In this document: piece by piece, positions 10,810-23,679 of the stretch
How the letters are laid out: each line of letters begins with the position of its first letter
How positions within the stretch are numbered: position 1 is the first letter of the stretch
Assembly (NCBI RefSeq): GCF_932526225.1
Contig: NC_064034.1
Coordinates: forward strand, 1,660,001 to 1,724,000
Origin: Nematostella vectensis
Taxonomy: Eukaryota; Cnidaria; Anthozoa; Actiniaria; Edwardsiidae
Direction of reading: 5' to 3'
DNA length: 64,000 nt
Made by a program: the position numbers and the translations under genes
Notes under the pieces: generated by a model
What the model saw: only the letters and a program-made list of their open reading frames with translations
What the model was told of the DNA's origin: nothing
Database searches by the model: none

Positions 10810-13468
10810 CATTCTAGCTGCAAAGGTGGTTTGCCCCCAAATATATTTTATTCGTTTATGTAAACAGCATCTGTGTATAGGGAGAAAAAGGGAAGTATTT
10901 TCCAACATTAACTACCAGCCTTGCTCAACCAAGGGAAAATTATTAACGTTTGTTAAAAAGTAGCACACTTCACTCGGTTTGAAACAGTGGAATTTTTAAC
11001 CTTGTAAAATAATTCCAAAGACAACTGAGGGAGCACTTAGGATTAACATGGCTCTATGGGCTCGTAAAGGAAGAACACAAGCCGCGAGACAGGAAGAGAT
11101 AGCATGTGTGTACGATAACGATTATACCTTAGAAAGATGTTTCCTTTTGCAGTGCATTTATTCTAAATCAGTTTGACATCGAAATTCTCTAACAATATCA
11201 TCATACGATTCGAAATTTGTATTTTGCGAGCAATAAGGCAAAAATTGCACTAGTAAAAAGACATGGAAAATTAAAACAAAATTCTGGAGGACTCGTATTT
11301 TTAAGATCGGAATGTGGAGCAAAAAAAAGGTGCAGAATTGCCTAGAATATACATGTTACTCTAAAGAGTCATAGATCGTACTAATGATACATGTTGACTT
11401 ACCCTATGTTATGTTCTTGTAGACCTCTTCTTGATGCCGGCCTTGTGGGTAACAATGAATTTCTGAGTAGCACCCTCTATTTATAAAACAATAAAAATCT
11501 TAAACAAAAATAATTTTATTATCGTCGATAAGTACCGTCAAGATAACGTATTGTCCTGTAATTGTTTGGGTGGAAGAGGCCGCCCTGATAGTCACATATA
11601 GTTTATAATTTAGTCAAAGTTGTTTATCGTTATACAATAATTGTTATCTAAAAAGCTCAAACTACATAATTACACTTACACAACCTTAGAATGACCTTAG
11701 ATGCTTAGAATTATTCAAATGGCATAAACAAAAAGTATGGGAGAACGGATGCCTCAGTTACCTTGAACAAAAGTCGAGGAATGTATAATCATTTGGTATC
11801 GGCTCGGTAACTATAACAGTGAGTTTTGTCGAAATCTTGCTGTCTGTGAAACACTTGTATGTTAACGACTTGGTATGTCACCTATAGAAGCTGTCGAAAT
11901 CTACGAGCCCAGTTTTCTACGTCAGTATGAATCCTCTTACTAAACGATGACAAGCTTTGAGAAAGACAAGTGACAAGTAATGAGAGCTTGCCTGCCAGTT
12001 TGCTGCTTTATTGCATTGTTTGGTGGGAGTGGGTGTTTCTCAAGCGGTCGGAAGTAAACGAACAATTCCGCTTTTAAAGACAGTGTGACGTCAAACCTGA
12101 CCGCAAGAAAAACGACGAACTCTGCCGTGTGGAAAGTTTAACAACAATCGCACACCGGAGATACTGGCACCCCCAGAGAAGGTTAACTTGCGAGAATCAT
12201 TAATAAAAGCAACTCACGGAGAGAACACCTCCGTTTGTAACATTCTTGTAAGGTAGGAGGCTTACGTTCTCAGACGCTAGTTTATCTACATTTTAACAGA
12301 TCAAGATCAGAAGGTTTTAGCGCAAGGAGATACTAATGCGATGTCATTGTCTCGGATGCGATTAGTGAATAACCTTAGGCCGGTGTATTGTTTTTGAGTC
12401 TGGAGACTCGATCTCTATTCATGGTTGTCGTTAGGCACAGAAAGGTCGCAGAGTCTGTGTACCCTGACGCACACACGACACGCAACATCCCCCGATTCCA
12501 CGCTACAGCGAGCGAGCGACGAAGCCATACAGCCCCTTGCTTTGTGGACCATGGGATCGTGTATGCGCGGAGGACCACAGGAGCACGTTCTATGGGGAGG
12601 GGCAGCGTTACGCCTTAAACCACTCATTTCCCAAACATCCAGAGATTTAACAACGTGAGTTTCTACGGAGAGATATCTCGCACTGAGCTTGAATATTTGT
12701 GTGCGTTATTTATAGCCCTAAAGGCCTTCTGTAAGAATTCCTAGCTATATCCGTAAATATGTTAAGTCTAATGTATTTCCGCTCCATAACAAAACGAGTA
12801 ACTAAACTCACCAGGAGAAAAATATCAATGCAGTGATACAAAAATTGTTGATATTGGTCAAATGTCAGACACTTTTACTGTAGACTAGTCACGCAAGCAC
12901 TAACGAGTCTACAGACGTCTGAACGGTGAAACAAGAGGAATGGCTTTCTTATATCATTCCTTCTAAGTCATCCAAAATCCGACAAAACCAGCAGCCAAGC
13001 CATCACGGAAGCTAACTATTTGCTTAGGCATGAAAAGTGATCCTTCCCGGATATAAACCTCCCGGAGATCTAGACTACACACACGGCCTTGGGTGTGTCC
13101 CGTGGGCGTGTGCCGCCCGTCGCTTGCTCCGTCACTTTCTCCGTCAACGGTAAAGGAGAGTCAGATTAATGCTCGCAAAATTAAGCTTTTGCTCGAATCT
13201 GACCTGCAACGCGACACAAAACATAAAGCACGTGTTACAATACTGTACCACTTTTAACCCAATGCATATAAAAAAAACTGTAAAAAACTGTTTTTTCTAA
13301 TTTAAATCAAAATCTATTGCGTATAATTTTCGTTTTTGCTAGTTTTTCTCCAAAAAGTACCATCCTGCAAACGCCAAAAATAGAAAGTGCTCGAACTCGC
13401 CAGAAACACTGCCGTGCTCGTATGCTCGCCATCAAGACCGTAACCCTTAGAGCGATAGTCACTTTTTC
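10810..13468. other. intergenic stretch without recognisable genes
   Basis: AT-rich sequence. Several overlapping short frames occur near 12.4-12.65 kb on both strands, but they lack domains and no splice-compatible partner was found. Confidence 0.6.
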
Positions 13469-14034
13469 AAGCTTGTTATAAGACTAGCTTGTTATAAGAC
13501 TAGCTTGTTATAAGACTAACTTGTTATAAGACTAGCTTGTTATAAGACTAGCTTGTTATAAGACTAACTTGTTATAAGACTAACTTGTTATAAGACTAAC
13601 TTGTTATAAGACTAACTTGTTATAAGACTAGCTTGTTATAAGACTAACTTGTTATAAGACTAACTTGTTATAAGACTAGCTTGTTATAAGACTAACTTGT
13701 TATAAGACTAACTTGTTATAAGACTAACTTGTTATAAGACTAGCTTGTTATAAGACTAACTTGTTATAAGACTAGCTTGTTATAAGACTAACTTGTTATA
13801 AGACTAGCTTGTTATAAGACTAACTTGTTATAAGACTAGCTTGTTATAAGACTAGCTTGTTATAAGACTAGCTTGTTATAAGACTAACTTGTTATAAGAC
13901 TAACTTGTTATAAGACTAACTTGTTATAAGACTAGCTTGTTATAAGACTAGCTTGTTATAAGACTAACTTGTTATAAGACTAACTTGTTATAAGACTAGC
14001 TTGTTATAAGACTAACTTGTTATAAGACTAACTT
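13469..14034. repeat. 16-bp minisatellite with two unit types
   Basis: About 36 head-to-tail copies of a 16-bp unit, TAGCTTGTTATAAGAC or TAACTTGTTATAAGAC. The units differ at a single position (G or A); I count 16 of the G form and 20 of the A form in mixed order. There are essentially no other substitutions along some 560 bp, implying recent expansion or strong homogenisation. Confidence 0.95.
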
Positions 14035-14035
14035 G

Positions 14036-16800
14036 ACAACGAGAACACCACAAGGGCCTGCCTGCTACCAGTACCAAGTTGTACGTACTGGTAGCGGACT
14101 TATTTCCTATCTCTGGACTCCTCGTTTGCAAAGTAGTGGAGCCATGGCGATTGTAGTACTTGATATCTATCATTCAAATGCTCTCGCCGAAAAAGACGTT
14201 TGTGCGCGTTTTATCATATTCAAATTGGGCAAAAAGAGGTTATTGCAGATAATTTATTGCTTGTCAAAAAAAAAAAAAAAAAAAGACATCGCGTGACTCG
14301 TGCGCACCAGTGTGTGTCCGTATTAGCAAGGCCGTGACGATTTCCGCTTTTTTGGAGTAAGCGTGGAGTACTAATAATGTTGGCGTAATTGAGGATGTAT
14401 TCAGTTAGTCTCACTTGATTCCATAGCCACCATGTATTTTGTTCTGCCCGTGCAGTCATAGAACCGAGACGCTTAGCGCTCTAGGGAGTAATCGGGGAGA
14501 GTATTAATGCTAAGTTTGGGGCAACCATGTGTAGCGTTTTGTCCTTGAGAAATTGACTACAATGCAAATCTAACACGGAAGAAAACACGAGCTAATTGCT
14601 GCTGCTCTCCAGCCACTGCAACCCTTGAAAACTCCTCTCCAACATCGAGGCATTAGCTCTGGTTAAAACGGCTTTACAGCTAGTTAAGTGCAGCTATTTT
14701 AACACATTTCTATTTCAAACTATTTCCCATAATCCTCTAAGCTGAATCGTAAGGTTACCAAGCCCTTATATCCCCGGCGTGTTGGTGCCAAGTTGTTAGA
14801 GGTTTGTCGCGTTTGATCCTTTAGTGGACTAATAACATTAATCCCTTAGGAGCGGGCTTAGCAAAGTTCAATCACTGTAACTGTGTACATAGCTTTGTGT
14901 GCTAAGTAAGCCAAGCATGAAAATCGTACAAGGAAATACAACGGCATTTCGATTTGAAATAATGACTATCCTTTGTTTCTTTCCAAAGGAATGCGGTGCT
15001 TCCTTCTGGGGGTTGGAGCCGGTTCATAAGCTGGTAATAAGCGTGATCTGTGGTTTTACCCATAATAGCTCATTAGTAAATTGCTGCAGAATTGCAATGC
15101 CTCGCTTGGCACTCTACCGTTCAAGCTGATATCGATGCACGAGCAGGCTGAGCTATCGCTATAGATACAGGAGGACAAACTGGACTATAAATAGAAGGCG
15201 TACCTGTGAGTGAGTTGGGGGATGCGGCGAAGCTTGAAAATCGGTCTAACGAGCCAAAGGACGAAGCCTCCGCCTCGTAGTGCTTGCTTGACCCGGGAGT
15301 CTCTCAGGACATAGCCTGAACTCTGACGAGATATAAAACCAATCAACAGTGGAGGCAGGCGAGAGATGTCTAATCTCTAATTACTCTACAAGCTATCGAC
15401 TCGAATGGTCATCAACGACATGATAGCACTGTACACTGGTGCGCTGTATTTACATACCAATGAATGCCGCTTGATTACATGCACTCTAAGTCAAATTAAA
15501 CACGAATTTGCATGGAGTGATTTCATGCTTAACTCACTAGAGCAGAGCATTCACCTATCATAGGCAGCACTGAGTTGACAAACGTGGAGCCGCGGTACAT
15601 TGATCTAATCCAGTGGTCGTCACTTATTTGCTCATCGAGCGTCTAGACAGCGGTAAACGAAATTTAATAGAGAGCATTTGGTCCACAAAGGGCCGATAAT
15701 AAGTTGAGACGATGGTTAATAGGTATAAAAGATAGCGATATGTAAACAATCACGAGATGCAGCTTGTGGACATTACTAAGCATGTTCAGGGGGTCGCTAG
15801 GGGGGGAGGGGAAGGGGGCGCATAGCAAGGGGGGGGCATACAGTAGCTATGTGTGAAGGTAATCGCAAGGGCTTTACACATGTGATATAACCTCGTTTGG
15901 AGCACTTATGAACCAAAATAAATACACGTACCAGAAGTAAGACGAGACACTTTAACAGTACAACGCGAGCTAAAACATTTTTTTATCCAATTTGCCATCG
16001 ACTCGACGCCATTCAATCGACCTTGTTGTATCTGCGCTCTCGTATTATCTAACTAGTTCGATTAGCTTTGCCAATTGATGCATTTAGTTATTTCTGCGGT
16101 TTCGTATATCGACATTTTACATTTAACACTTGGACCGGAGTCTATGCATTAAAAAAACTAAGCTGTGTCACTGGATTTCGAAGTCTACTGACAGAGCAGA
16201 TAGCGCGAGACTGTGGTGCATTATGGTCAGACTTTCGCCTGCTATGCAGATGAGTCACGTAAGATAACGACCTCCTTATTAACTACTCACATACAAACGC
16301 ACTCACGAAGTATGCTAAACTAGTCTGCTAAACGTCTATGTTAGATAACCTCTTGCTCAGTTGCGGTAGCTGGGCGTCAGATTATCTACAACATATACAT
16401 GCAGCGACACGTGTAGCACAACAACCCGCATTTTTCCTGCTAGATCTCTGTTAGCTGGGGACGAGTGAATGTGCTTTACGCCCAACTCAAATACGACACT
16501 TGCGCAAAGAACACTCATTATAATCATTTTTGCTGTCTACGAAAGCATACATTATCCTATCATAGTTTTAGCTTGACAAAGGCGAATGTCGCATCGTTTT
16601 TTTGCATAACGATTTCAATGATGCGCGCGCAAAATGAACAGCGAATCCATTCCGTGCGCGTGCCGTGAAACGTTACCACGTCGCGCGCGCGATTTTGAAT
16701 TTCTGCCGCGCGTTCTGGTTCGCCAACAAACAAAGCAACCAAAACAGTTTTATTTAATATTCCTGCTTGCAATACTGACCTGAATCTTGAGCTGTACATC
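14036..16800. other. intergenic stretch upstream of the CENP-F-like gene
   Basis: No coding exon supported. Contains a poly-A run near 14.27 kb, a G-rich block at about 15.79-15.84 kb and a SINE-tail-like fragment near 16.0-16.05 kb. The final 180 bp is unusually CpG-rich (repeated CGCGCGCG) and probably belongs to the promoter of the next gene. Confidence 0.55.
16620..16800 (+). promoter_or_regulatory. CpG-rich promoter region with CDE/CHR-like element
   Basis: The last 180 bp before the start codon at 16808 hold several CGCG runs. A CGCGCGCGCG block (16682-16691) is followed closely by TTTGAA (16694-16699), resembling the CDE/CHR arrangement used by cell-cycle (G2/M) genes under DREAM control in animals. 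The spacing is slightly shorter than the usual four bases, so this is suggestive only. Confidence 0.35.
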
Positions 16801-16807
16801 AATAACG

Positions 16808-19800
16808 ATGAGTTGGGCAAAGGAAGAATGGAAGCAGGATTTGCCATCCAAAACCCTGCAGAACATCCACCAGCTAGAAAACGAACTAGAAGCGCTGCGG
16901 AAACAGATACAACAACAGGACTTGAGAATTGACGGTTACATTAGCTCCATGGAGAAACAAAAGAAAGAATTGTCGGAGGAAAAAGCACTGAACGCTGTGT
17001 TACAGAGAGATGTTCAGGAAATGTGCACAAAGATTTCGAACTTCGAGGTGAAGGAAGAGAAGCTCACGGCAGAGATAAAAGCCAAAGACAAGCAAGTGGA
17101 GCTAGGTGAAGAGGTGTTACAAAAAGTTCAGCTGAAGTTGAAAGAGGAGAATGCGAGGGTGGTGGAGCTTGAGGGTTCTCTGGAACAGAGGAAGAAAGAA
17201 GCTGATGGTTACCGGGAGAGAAACGAGAAACTAGCGGCTGAAATAGAGAAACTACAACAAGGGAAAGACCACCTTACTAAAGAATGTGAAGGTGAGTTGT
17301 TATAGCAATGTTAACGGGAAATTATTATTCTGTGTACAAAGGCTCGCTTGTACAAATAAAGAAAAACAAACAAGACTATATGAAAAAGAAGACAATGGAG
17401 GTCACAAGTGTGACTTATGCCTCCAGAATAGCAACCAAGTATTTTTGTGGGATAGATAGTTGCATTATAGCTCAGGTCAACTTTAGAGCTGTAAAAACCT
17501 TGCTTGTACACTGAGGACTAAATAATTTCTCTTCTTCTCGCATAAAAAGGTCCCGTCTCTTATCGCATGCATTGACCTGTATTGGAGGGGGGGGGGGGGG
17601 GGGGGGGGGGGGGAGGGGGGCGTAAAAGAGGCCCTGGGAACACTGGCCTGTAATAATTTATTCAGTGTGTGCTTAGTGTGTACACACTAACCCACACCAA
17701 GAGACCATGCCCACACTCATAATTGTAAACTGAGTGGAGCATTTCGTGGTTTACACGATGACGAGTGGTCAGTCGATCATGTCTCGTAATTTAAATCATA
17801 CATTTATATGCAAAATAGACATGAAACCTTGAAAACTAACAATGACTACCTCTACAGCATCATCTGAAAAGATTGTGACACTGCTAAAGGAGATCGAATT
17901 ACTTCGTCAAACAAGATCCGCCGAGAACGTGCACATAGAGGAGGCTACGAGCAACGAGAAAGAGCGAGAAGCGACTGAAGTCAAGGAGACGGAGAGCAAC
18001 GAGAAAGAGCGAGAAGCGACTGAAGTCAAGGAGACGGAGAGCAACGAAAGCAGTGGTGATGCTTTGGTAGAAATTCTGAGACGAGAAAACAGCGGCCTGG
18101 TTTACCAAAACCAGGATCTCAAGATACAAAGAGACCAGTTGAGGCACAAGGTAGAGGAGAAGACAAATGAAGTAGAGAGGAACATCTCCAAGACTGCGGG
18201 GATACGAAGTGAGCTTGAGAAAACCAAGAAAGCTCTTAAGGGCAGCGAGGAGAGGGTAAGCTCGCTTGGAGAGACCGTAGAGGCTCGGGAAAGCACAATC
18301 AGAACCCTGGAATGCCGTGTTGACGATCTGGAAAGGCAAAAGAAGAAGATAAAGGAGAAGCTGGAGTGTGTGAGTTTTAATACACAAGCTGCGAGGGCAA
18401 GCAAGAGCCAGCTCTTGAGGGAGTACGATGAGCACGCAAAGGAGATGAAAAGACTAGAAGAGGAGCTGAACAAGGCAAAGGCGAGTCTAAAAGATAAGCA
18501 AGATCAATTATTAGCACTTGACACTAAGTACAAGGAGCTTATCACCGACAATGAAGGTTTGAAGGATCAGATGCGTGGTCTAAGAGAGACGGCAAATTCA
18601 GCGACGCAGGAACTCAAGAAGAAAGAGCAGCTACTGAGGGCCTTGGCCACCGAGAGACAGTCAAGTGGCGATAGTGAGAGGAAGCGACTTGAAAAGCTTG
18701 AATGCCTATTACTAGAGAATGATAGCCTTCGACGTCACGTAGAAACGATGGACTGCGACGCCAAGGAGGCGCGAAAAGAGTACGAGTCCGTTACCCAGGC
18801 GCTCGAGAGCAGCAGAAACTTGGTGCAACTGATGACGGAAAAGATCGTAGATCTGGAGAAGGCTAGCTCGCGACCGGTGGACGCAGCAGACGCGGTTGAC
18901 TCATGGATAAAGTGTCAAGACACGAACGTGGTATGTTATCATAAATACTCGTTAGTAAACGGTGAATATCACTCGAATTTTAGACTGTAAGCAAATTAAC
19001 ACGGACATTGTACAGTGGAACCTCGATATCAAAAAAGGCAAGGGACCGAAAAATAGCATCGTTATATCGAGAACATCGTTCCCATGTTATAGGGTTTGCA
19101 GCACCAGGAATCAATATCGTTATACCGAGAATATCGCTTTTTTAAAATATCGTTATACCGAGAATATCGCTTTTTTGAATATTATTATACCGATTTTCTA
19201 CTGTACGCAAGTAGTTACATGAAATAATGTGCATGCGGTTCTATGCGAGATGGTGATAGCTGCTTTCATTTCATTTGTGATTGTGTTTCATCGAATGTCT
19301 AGGTAAAAGAGGTCCAAGGCAGTGAAGATAACAAGACACTTGCCTCCACACAAACGGAAGTTGCGGGAAACCTCCTCGATAGCCTTCAGAGCCACATACG
19401 GGACCTGAAGGCCCGCATCCGGGAGCTAGAGGAGGATAAGCGTACCTTAGAGGGGTCTGCTCAGGAGCAGGATCAGATCGTGGAGGAACTGATAACCCAG
19501 CTGGAATACGAGAAAAGCCGTTACCAAGGAAACGAGGATGATGCTGATGATGAGACAGAGATTACAGGTATATGGGCCAAATTTATTCAATTTATAGACC
19601 ACCAAGATTCGGCCAATCAGCGTCCACGCTACGATGGTATAGTCGGTACATCGACCACGCTCATCCAACCAACATCTGTGGAAACATGCATTGGAAGTTA
19701 TACCTTATTACACTTAATTTTCGTGTCACTTTAACTTCGCGATTTTAAAAGATTCGCGAAAATAAAGTGACGCGAAAATTAAGAGTCGCGAAAACAAGAA

Positions 19801-22800
19801 TGCAATTAAGAATGAAATGAAGTTAGTACACAAGAAGCCTTTTGGGAAATATTGGCCGTCAAGAGACCATGATATAAGAGAACGAATCCCCGTGGCCCAT
19901 GATGCCGTCCATGAAAGCTATTTTTAGATTGCGCGAGCTTTTCAATCATAGCATCCATATATGGTTCATCGCGTCATATTTGGTTATGGGCACCTCGCGA
20001 GCTATAGTTTTCACAATTTTTTTTCCCTCTGCACTTCTTGACTTCGTTCGCTACCTGTTTTTATCCTTTTAGCTGCTTCTCATAGCTCATGATTACAATG
20101 CTACTTGTAGGGTGGTGTCCTGGTATCTGTTAATTTATCTAATGTTAAGTTATCTAAATGTTATATAAATAATTGAACTGGAAGACGTCGGGGAGACGGC
20201 GAATTTGAGGTTCATTCAAGATGCATCAGGCTGACTCCTAAAAAGTTTTTTTTCTCTTCAATACGGTGAGATGGAAAACTTAGGCATTCTCAGTGTATTT
20301 TATGTATTTAAATACAAGAAGGCCTTTATTTTTCTTTGATTAACAATATTTTTAGATGAATGAACTTCAATTCTTCACGCAAATGTTCAGAAATCATGTC
20401 ACTCAAGAAACCCTTGTCACCGGAATAAGATTTACTTCATTATAGAGACTTTTTATTTGTCTTTTTATTTGTCAGATATTTGTTAATATCTGTCTTAATG
20501 ACCACAATATCGGTGTGAATATAATGGTATTAAGTTCTGGATGTATCTTTTTCATTAAAAGGGAATTGGAAGAGAATTTTGTGTTGTAAACACAGATTTA
20601 TGATTGATTGTTGTTTTACTTATAATTTGCGAATCAGCCGTGAAAACTTTTACCCGAGCATAAAATCACGAACTCTATGCATTTCAATGTCCGAGAAACG
20701 GTTGATTGGATCCAGGGTACTCTATGGAAAATCATTTTCACAGCGTTTGTAAAAAAGGATGGTTTTCGGTCAAAAAGATTTCCATAACATCCTTTGCCGC
20801 TTCACATCGCTCAAGATGTGATCGCGCGTTTGACTCATGTTGCTAGGAGACGTGAGCGCTAACCAATCAGAGGCGTATCTAAAAATAACTGCTTGTTCTA
20901 AAAATAGCTTTCACGGACGCAACATTGGAACATACCCTAATACGGGGGATTCGTTCTCTTACATCATGGTCTCTTGTGGCCGTTTAATAAGCTTTATGGA
21001 AACAACATGTCTATGTTTTCATCTAATTTACTTATAGTACGGTAAGGGGTTAAGTTTTATAGATTTATAGTTTATGGATTTTTATGAAACTACATTTAGC
21101 CCACGCATATTTTTGTTACAAATTGTTTCAGTTTTGATGATTACAGCGAAATCGCGAAAATAAAGTGATCTGTTTTTTACGAAATTTGGAAAATCGCGAA
21201 AATAAAGTGTCGCGCAATATCTCCATCTCGAAATCGCGAAATTTTGACGTCGCGAAAATTGAGTGTTAATAAGGTATTTCAACGTTTATTGGCCAAATTA
21301 GTCATTGTTGTTCAGTTGGAAATTTGTCAGAGATTTCCAGTATGTACCGTTCCCGTAATTTCAGAATGTAATGAACCCAAAATTTGGTTATTGACTTTCT
21401 GAAAAAAAAAACATGGTTTCTATCAGTCTTTTTGAAGCAAACAAGACGAGACTACCCCCACTACATATGTAATATCTGAGTGTGTATTTCTGCAATGGTA
21501 ATTAATGAATCTTCGCGATTTATGTTTTCAAGCTACTGCTGGAGAGAAAGACGTTCTTAGCGAGGTCTTTGTCGTCAAAATGGAAGCAGCATCAAACGAG
21601 CCCACTCATCCACTAAGCGACGACTGCAAATCACACGAACATGACGTCACCGTAGAAAACACGGGTGGCGACCAGGAGGAGGGGGTCACAGAGGGACAAA
21701 GACTTGACGTGGGCTTCTCAGAAGATTGGTACACGCTGTGCGCGGATGTCCAGAGGGAACACAAGACCCTCAGGTGCGGGGTGGAGGAGTGCTGCAACAC
21801 GAGTCAGAGAGTAGAGGAGCTGCTGCAAGATGGAGAACACATAGATAACGAGCTACAGCCGGTAGCTCAGAGCATCCGTTATCTGATGAACCAGCTGCAG
21901 GCGCTCAAGGTGGTGTTACAACGCTGTGATCAGAGTATGATGGGCAAGAAAGACGAGGGAGGCAAGCTTGATGATGAAGACCAGAAGCCGGACGATGTCG
22001 ATGAAAAGGAGAAGCCTTTAGAGTCGAGCGAAGAGCAAGGTGAAGAAGACATCGCCCGAAAAGCAGCGGATAAAGGTTACAACTCTTCGAGCACAAAAGA
22101 GAACGCGGTAAGCACTCCGACTGAGTACAGGATGCCCGTGACGTGTGAAGAAATTCCAGCAGAATATGTCAGCAGAGAAAGTAACAATAGTAGGAAGGAT
22201 GAAAAATCAGCTACAGAAGATCAGGGCGTGAACTGTTTCACGAAAAGCGGCGCGGGGTCCAAACAAATGGCGAACGTGCATGATTCAGAAAGCGATGGTG
22301 CCAAAGACTCCCCAAGAAAAGATTTGTCATGGGACAACTTCGAGGCGGAGAATGCATTCCAACCGTTCAAGAAAGAAGTCGACTCGGTTGTCAGGCAAAT
22401 AGATCAGAATGCTGACAAAGCAGAAGGTAAGAGAAATTGCCACAAAAAAATGACGAGGAGCAAGAGTGAAGGGAGCGAGGAACATCTGGAAGAGGATGAA
22501 TCCAACGAGAAACAACTTGATTCTGCTGAAATAGCAAATATCCTGAAAGGCCTTCTTGTGGAAAATAACGATGTCATATTTGAGCGCATGAAAAGGCACT
22601 TCACAGAAATTGAACGTTTAATGCTTAGCAATGCAAGCAACAAAGATTCTGAACTACAAAGGAAAAAAGTGAACAAGGAGCAATCTTCGAGTGACAGGGA
22701 AGACTTCAAAGATGATGATGTCGGTGCGCTAGAGACGAGGTCTGTTCAGGACGGAAGATACGCGATGGAAGAAATAGAAATCATGAGGAGAAAAATGGCG

Positions 22801-23358
22801 GACATCCAGAAATCAATCAAGCAGCTGATATCATCAACTGAATCCGCCGAGAAGAAGCGTGTGATAGCCCACTCGCACCTGAGCCTCCTAGAGAACGAGT
22901 TCAAAGAGAAAGAGTCGCATTACGAGATGCGCTGTGGGGAGCTTGAGAGCGCGGTAAGGACAGCATCCCAGCAGGGGATCGCTCTACAGAGGCAGCTTAG
23001 CAACCTGCGCACCGAGAAAGACGACATCCAGTGCGACTTCCAGGAGGTACTTCAGGCGCTCAAAATGAAAGAGATGGAGTTGGTCAAGGCGACGCAACAG
23101 CTCGGCCACATGGAAGCCGAGCATCGAGAGAACGAGGCAAAGCTCAGAAACAAGATAGAGGCTCTAGAACAGGAAAACGAGGTAATCTGGCAGGACTTCA
23201 CGGACGCGTCACATAAAGCCCAAGAGAAGGACACTGAATTCCGAGGAGTGGTTGATCAGTTGAAGAACTCGGAGAAGTCCGTCTTGGAGCTCTTCAATTC
23301 GCTTGGGAACATTGATGACCAGCTACAGCGAGCTAAGCACCACCAACTATACGAATAA
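16808..23358 (+). CDS. CENPF: CENP-F-like coiled-coil kinetochore protein
   Basis: Four exons with GT-AG borders and consistent phase: 16808-17291, 17858-18930, 19303-19567 and 21533-23358, giving 1215 residues. The N-terminus (MSWAKEEWKQDLPSKTLQNI) closely resembles the start of vertebrate CENP-F/mitosin, a large coiled-coil protein of the outer kinetochore and nuclear envelope. The rest is almost all E/K/Q/L-rich heptad-like coiled coil, with an acidic, disordered region early in exon 4. The ATG at 16808 begins the conserved motif. It is much shorter than vertebrate CENP-F (about 3,100 residues) and ends in LYE, without the C-terminal CAAX farnesylation box. Exon 2 has an in-frame tandem duplication (SNEKEREATEVKETE twice). 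A general coiled-coil protein with a chance N-terminal match is less likely. Confidence 0.75.
17587..17622. repeat. poly-G tract in intron 1
   Basis: A run of about 27-30 consecutive G, interrupted by one A and continuing with six more G, in the first intron of the CENP-F-like gene. It could form G-quadruplexes, and exact length is doubtful in any assembly. Confidence 0.85.
19012..19207. mobile_element. pogo/Tigger-like MITE in intron 2
   Basis: Starts TACAGTGGAACCTCGATATC and ends ACCGATTTTCTACTGTA, an imperfect inverted repeat of the CAGT(G/A)GAACCTCG type found at the ends of Tc1/mariner-group pogo/Tigger elements, with TA at both borders as expected of a TA target duplication. The interior has direct repeats of TATACCGAGAATATCGCTTT. 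No transposase is encoded. Confidence 0.65.
19699..21286. mobile_element. non-autonomous DNA transposon with long inverted ends in intron 3
   Basis: The left end reads ATACCTTATTACACTTAATT and the right end is its inverse (GAGTGTTAATAAGGTAT). Both ends carry many TCGCGAAAAT-type motifs. Inverted similarity extends inward: GAGACCATGATATAAGAGAA near 19.86 kb pairs with TTCTCTTACATCATGGTCTC near 20.95 kb, so the arms are several hundred bases. Inside there is no transposase-sized frame. It fills most of the third intron of the CENP-F-like gene. Confidence 0.7.
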
Positions 23359-23667
23359 GAAATTATGACACGAAATTACGGACTTATCAACGACGAAACT
23401 CCGATAACTTATCATTTATGCTGTATCTGAAATATTTTGTCAGAAATCTAAAATATATCGTTGCGTCTTTTGATGACAAAAGTGTTTAACAGTTAACTTT
23501 GTTATTTTAATTCCAGTGCAGGTTTTAGGAGCATTATTTAAAGGGAGGATGGGGTGGGTGTGGGTCCATACTCTGAACGCTAGTACAGTATACAGACGCT
23601 AATCACGTCTAATTTCTTTTGGAAGACGGAGTTCTTTGTCACAGCCAAGTCTTTATGTACAAAATGC

Positions 23668-23673
23668 AATAAA
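23668..23673 (+). terminator. polyadenylation signal of the CENP-F-like gene
   Basis: AATAAA about 310 bp downstream of the stop codon at 23358, on the coding strand; the first canonical signal after the gene. Confidence 0.5.
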
Positions 23674-23679
23674 AGCTAA

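Noticed and set aside
10426-10908. 160-residue minus-strand open frame
   Set aside because: It runs antisense through the SINE and shows no domain; its length comes from the SINE sequence.
12375-12658. Cluster of overlapping short frames on both strands
   Set aside because: A local shortage of stop codons in a GC-richer patch; no domain, signal peptide or splice partner.
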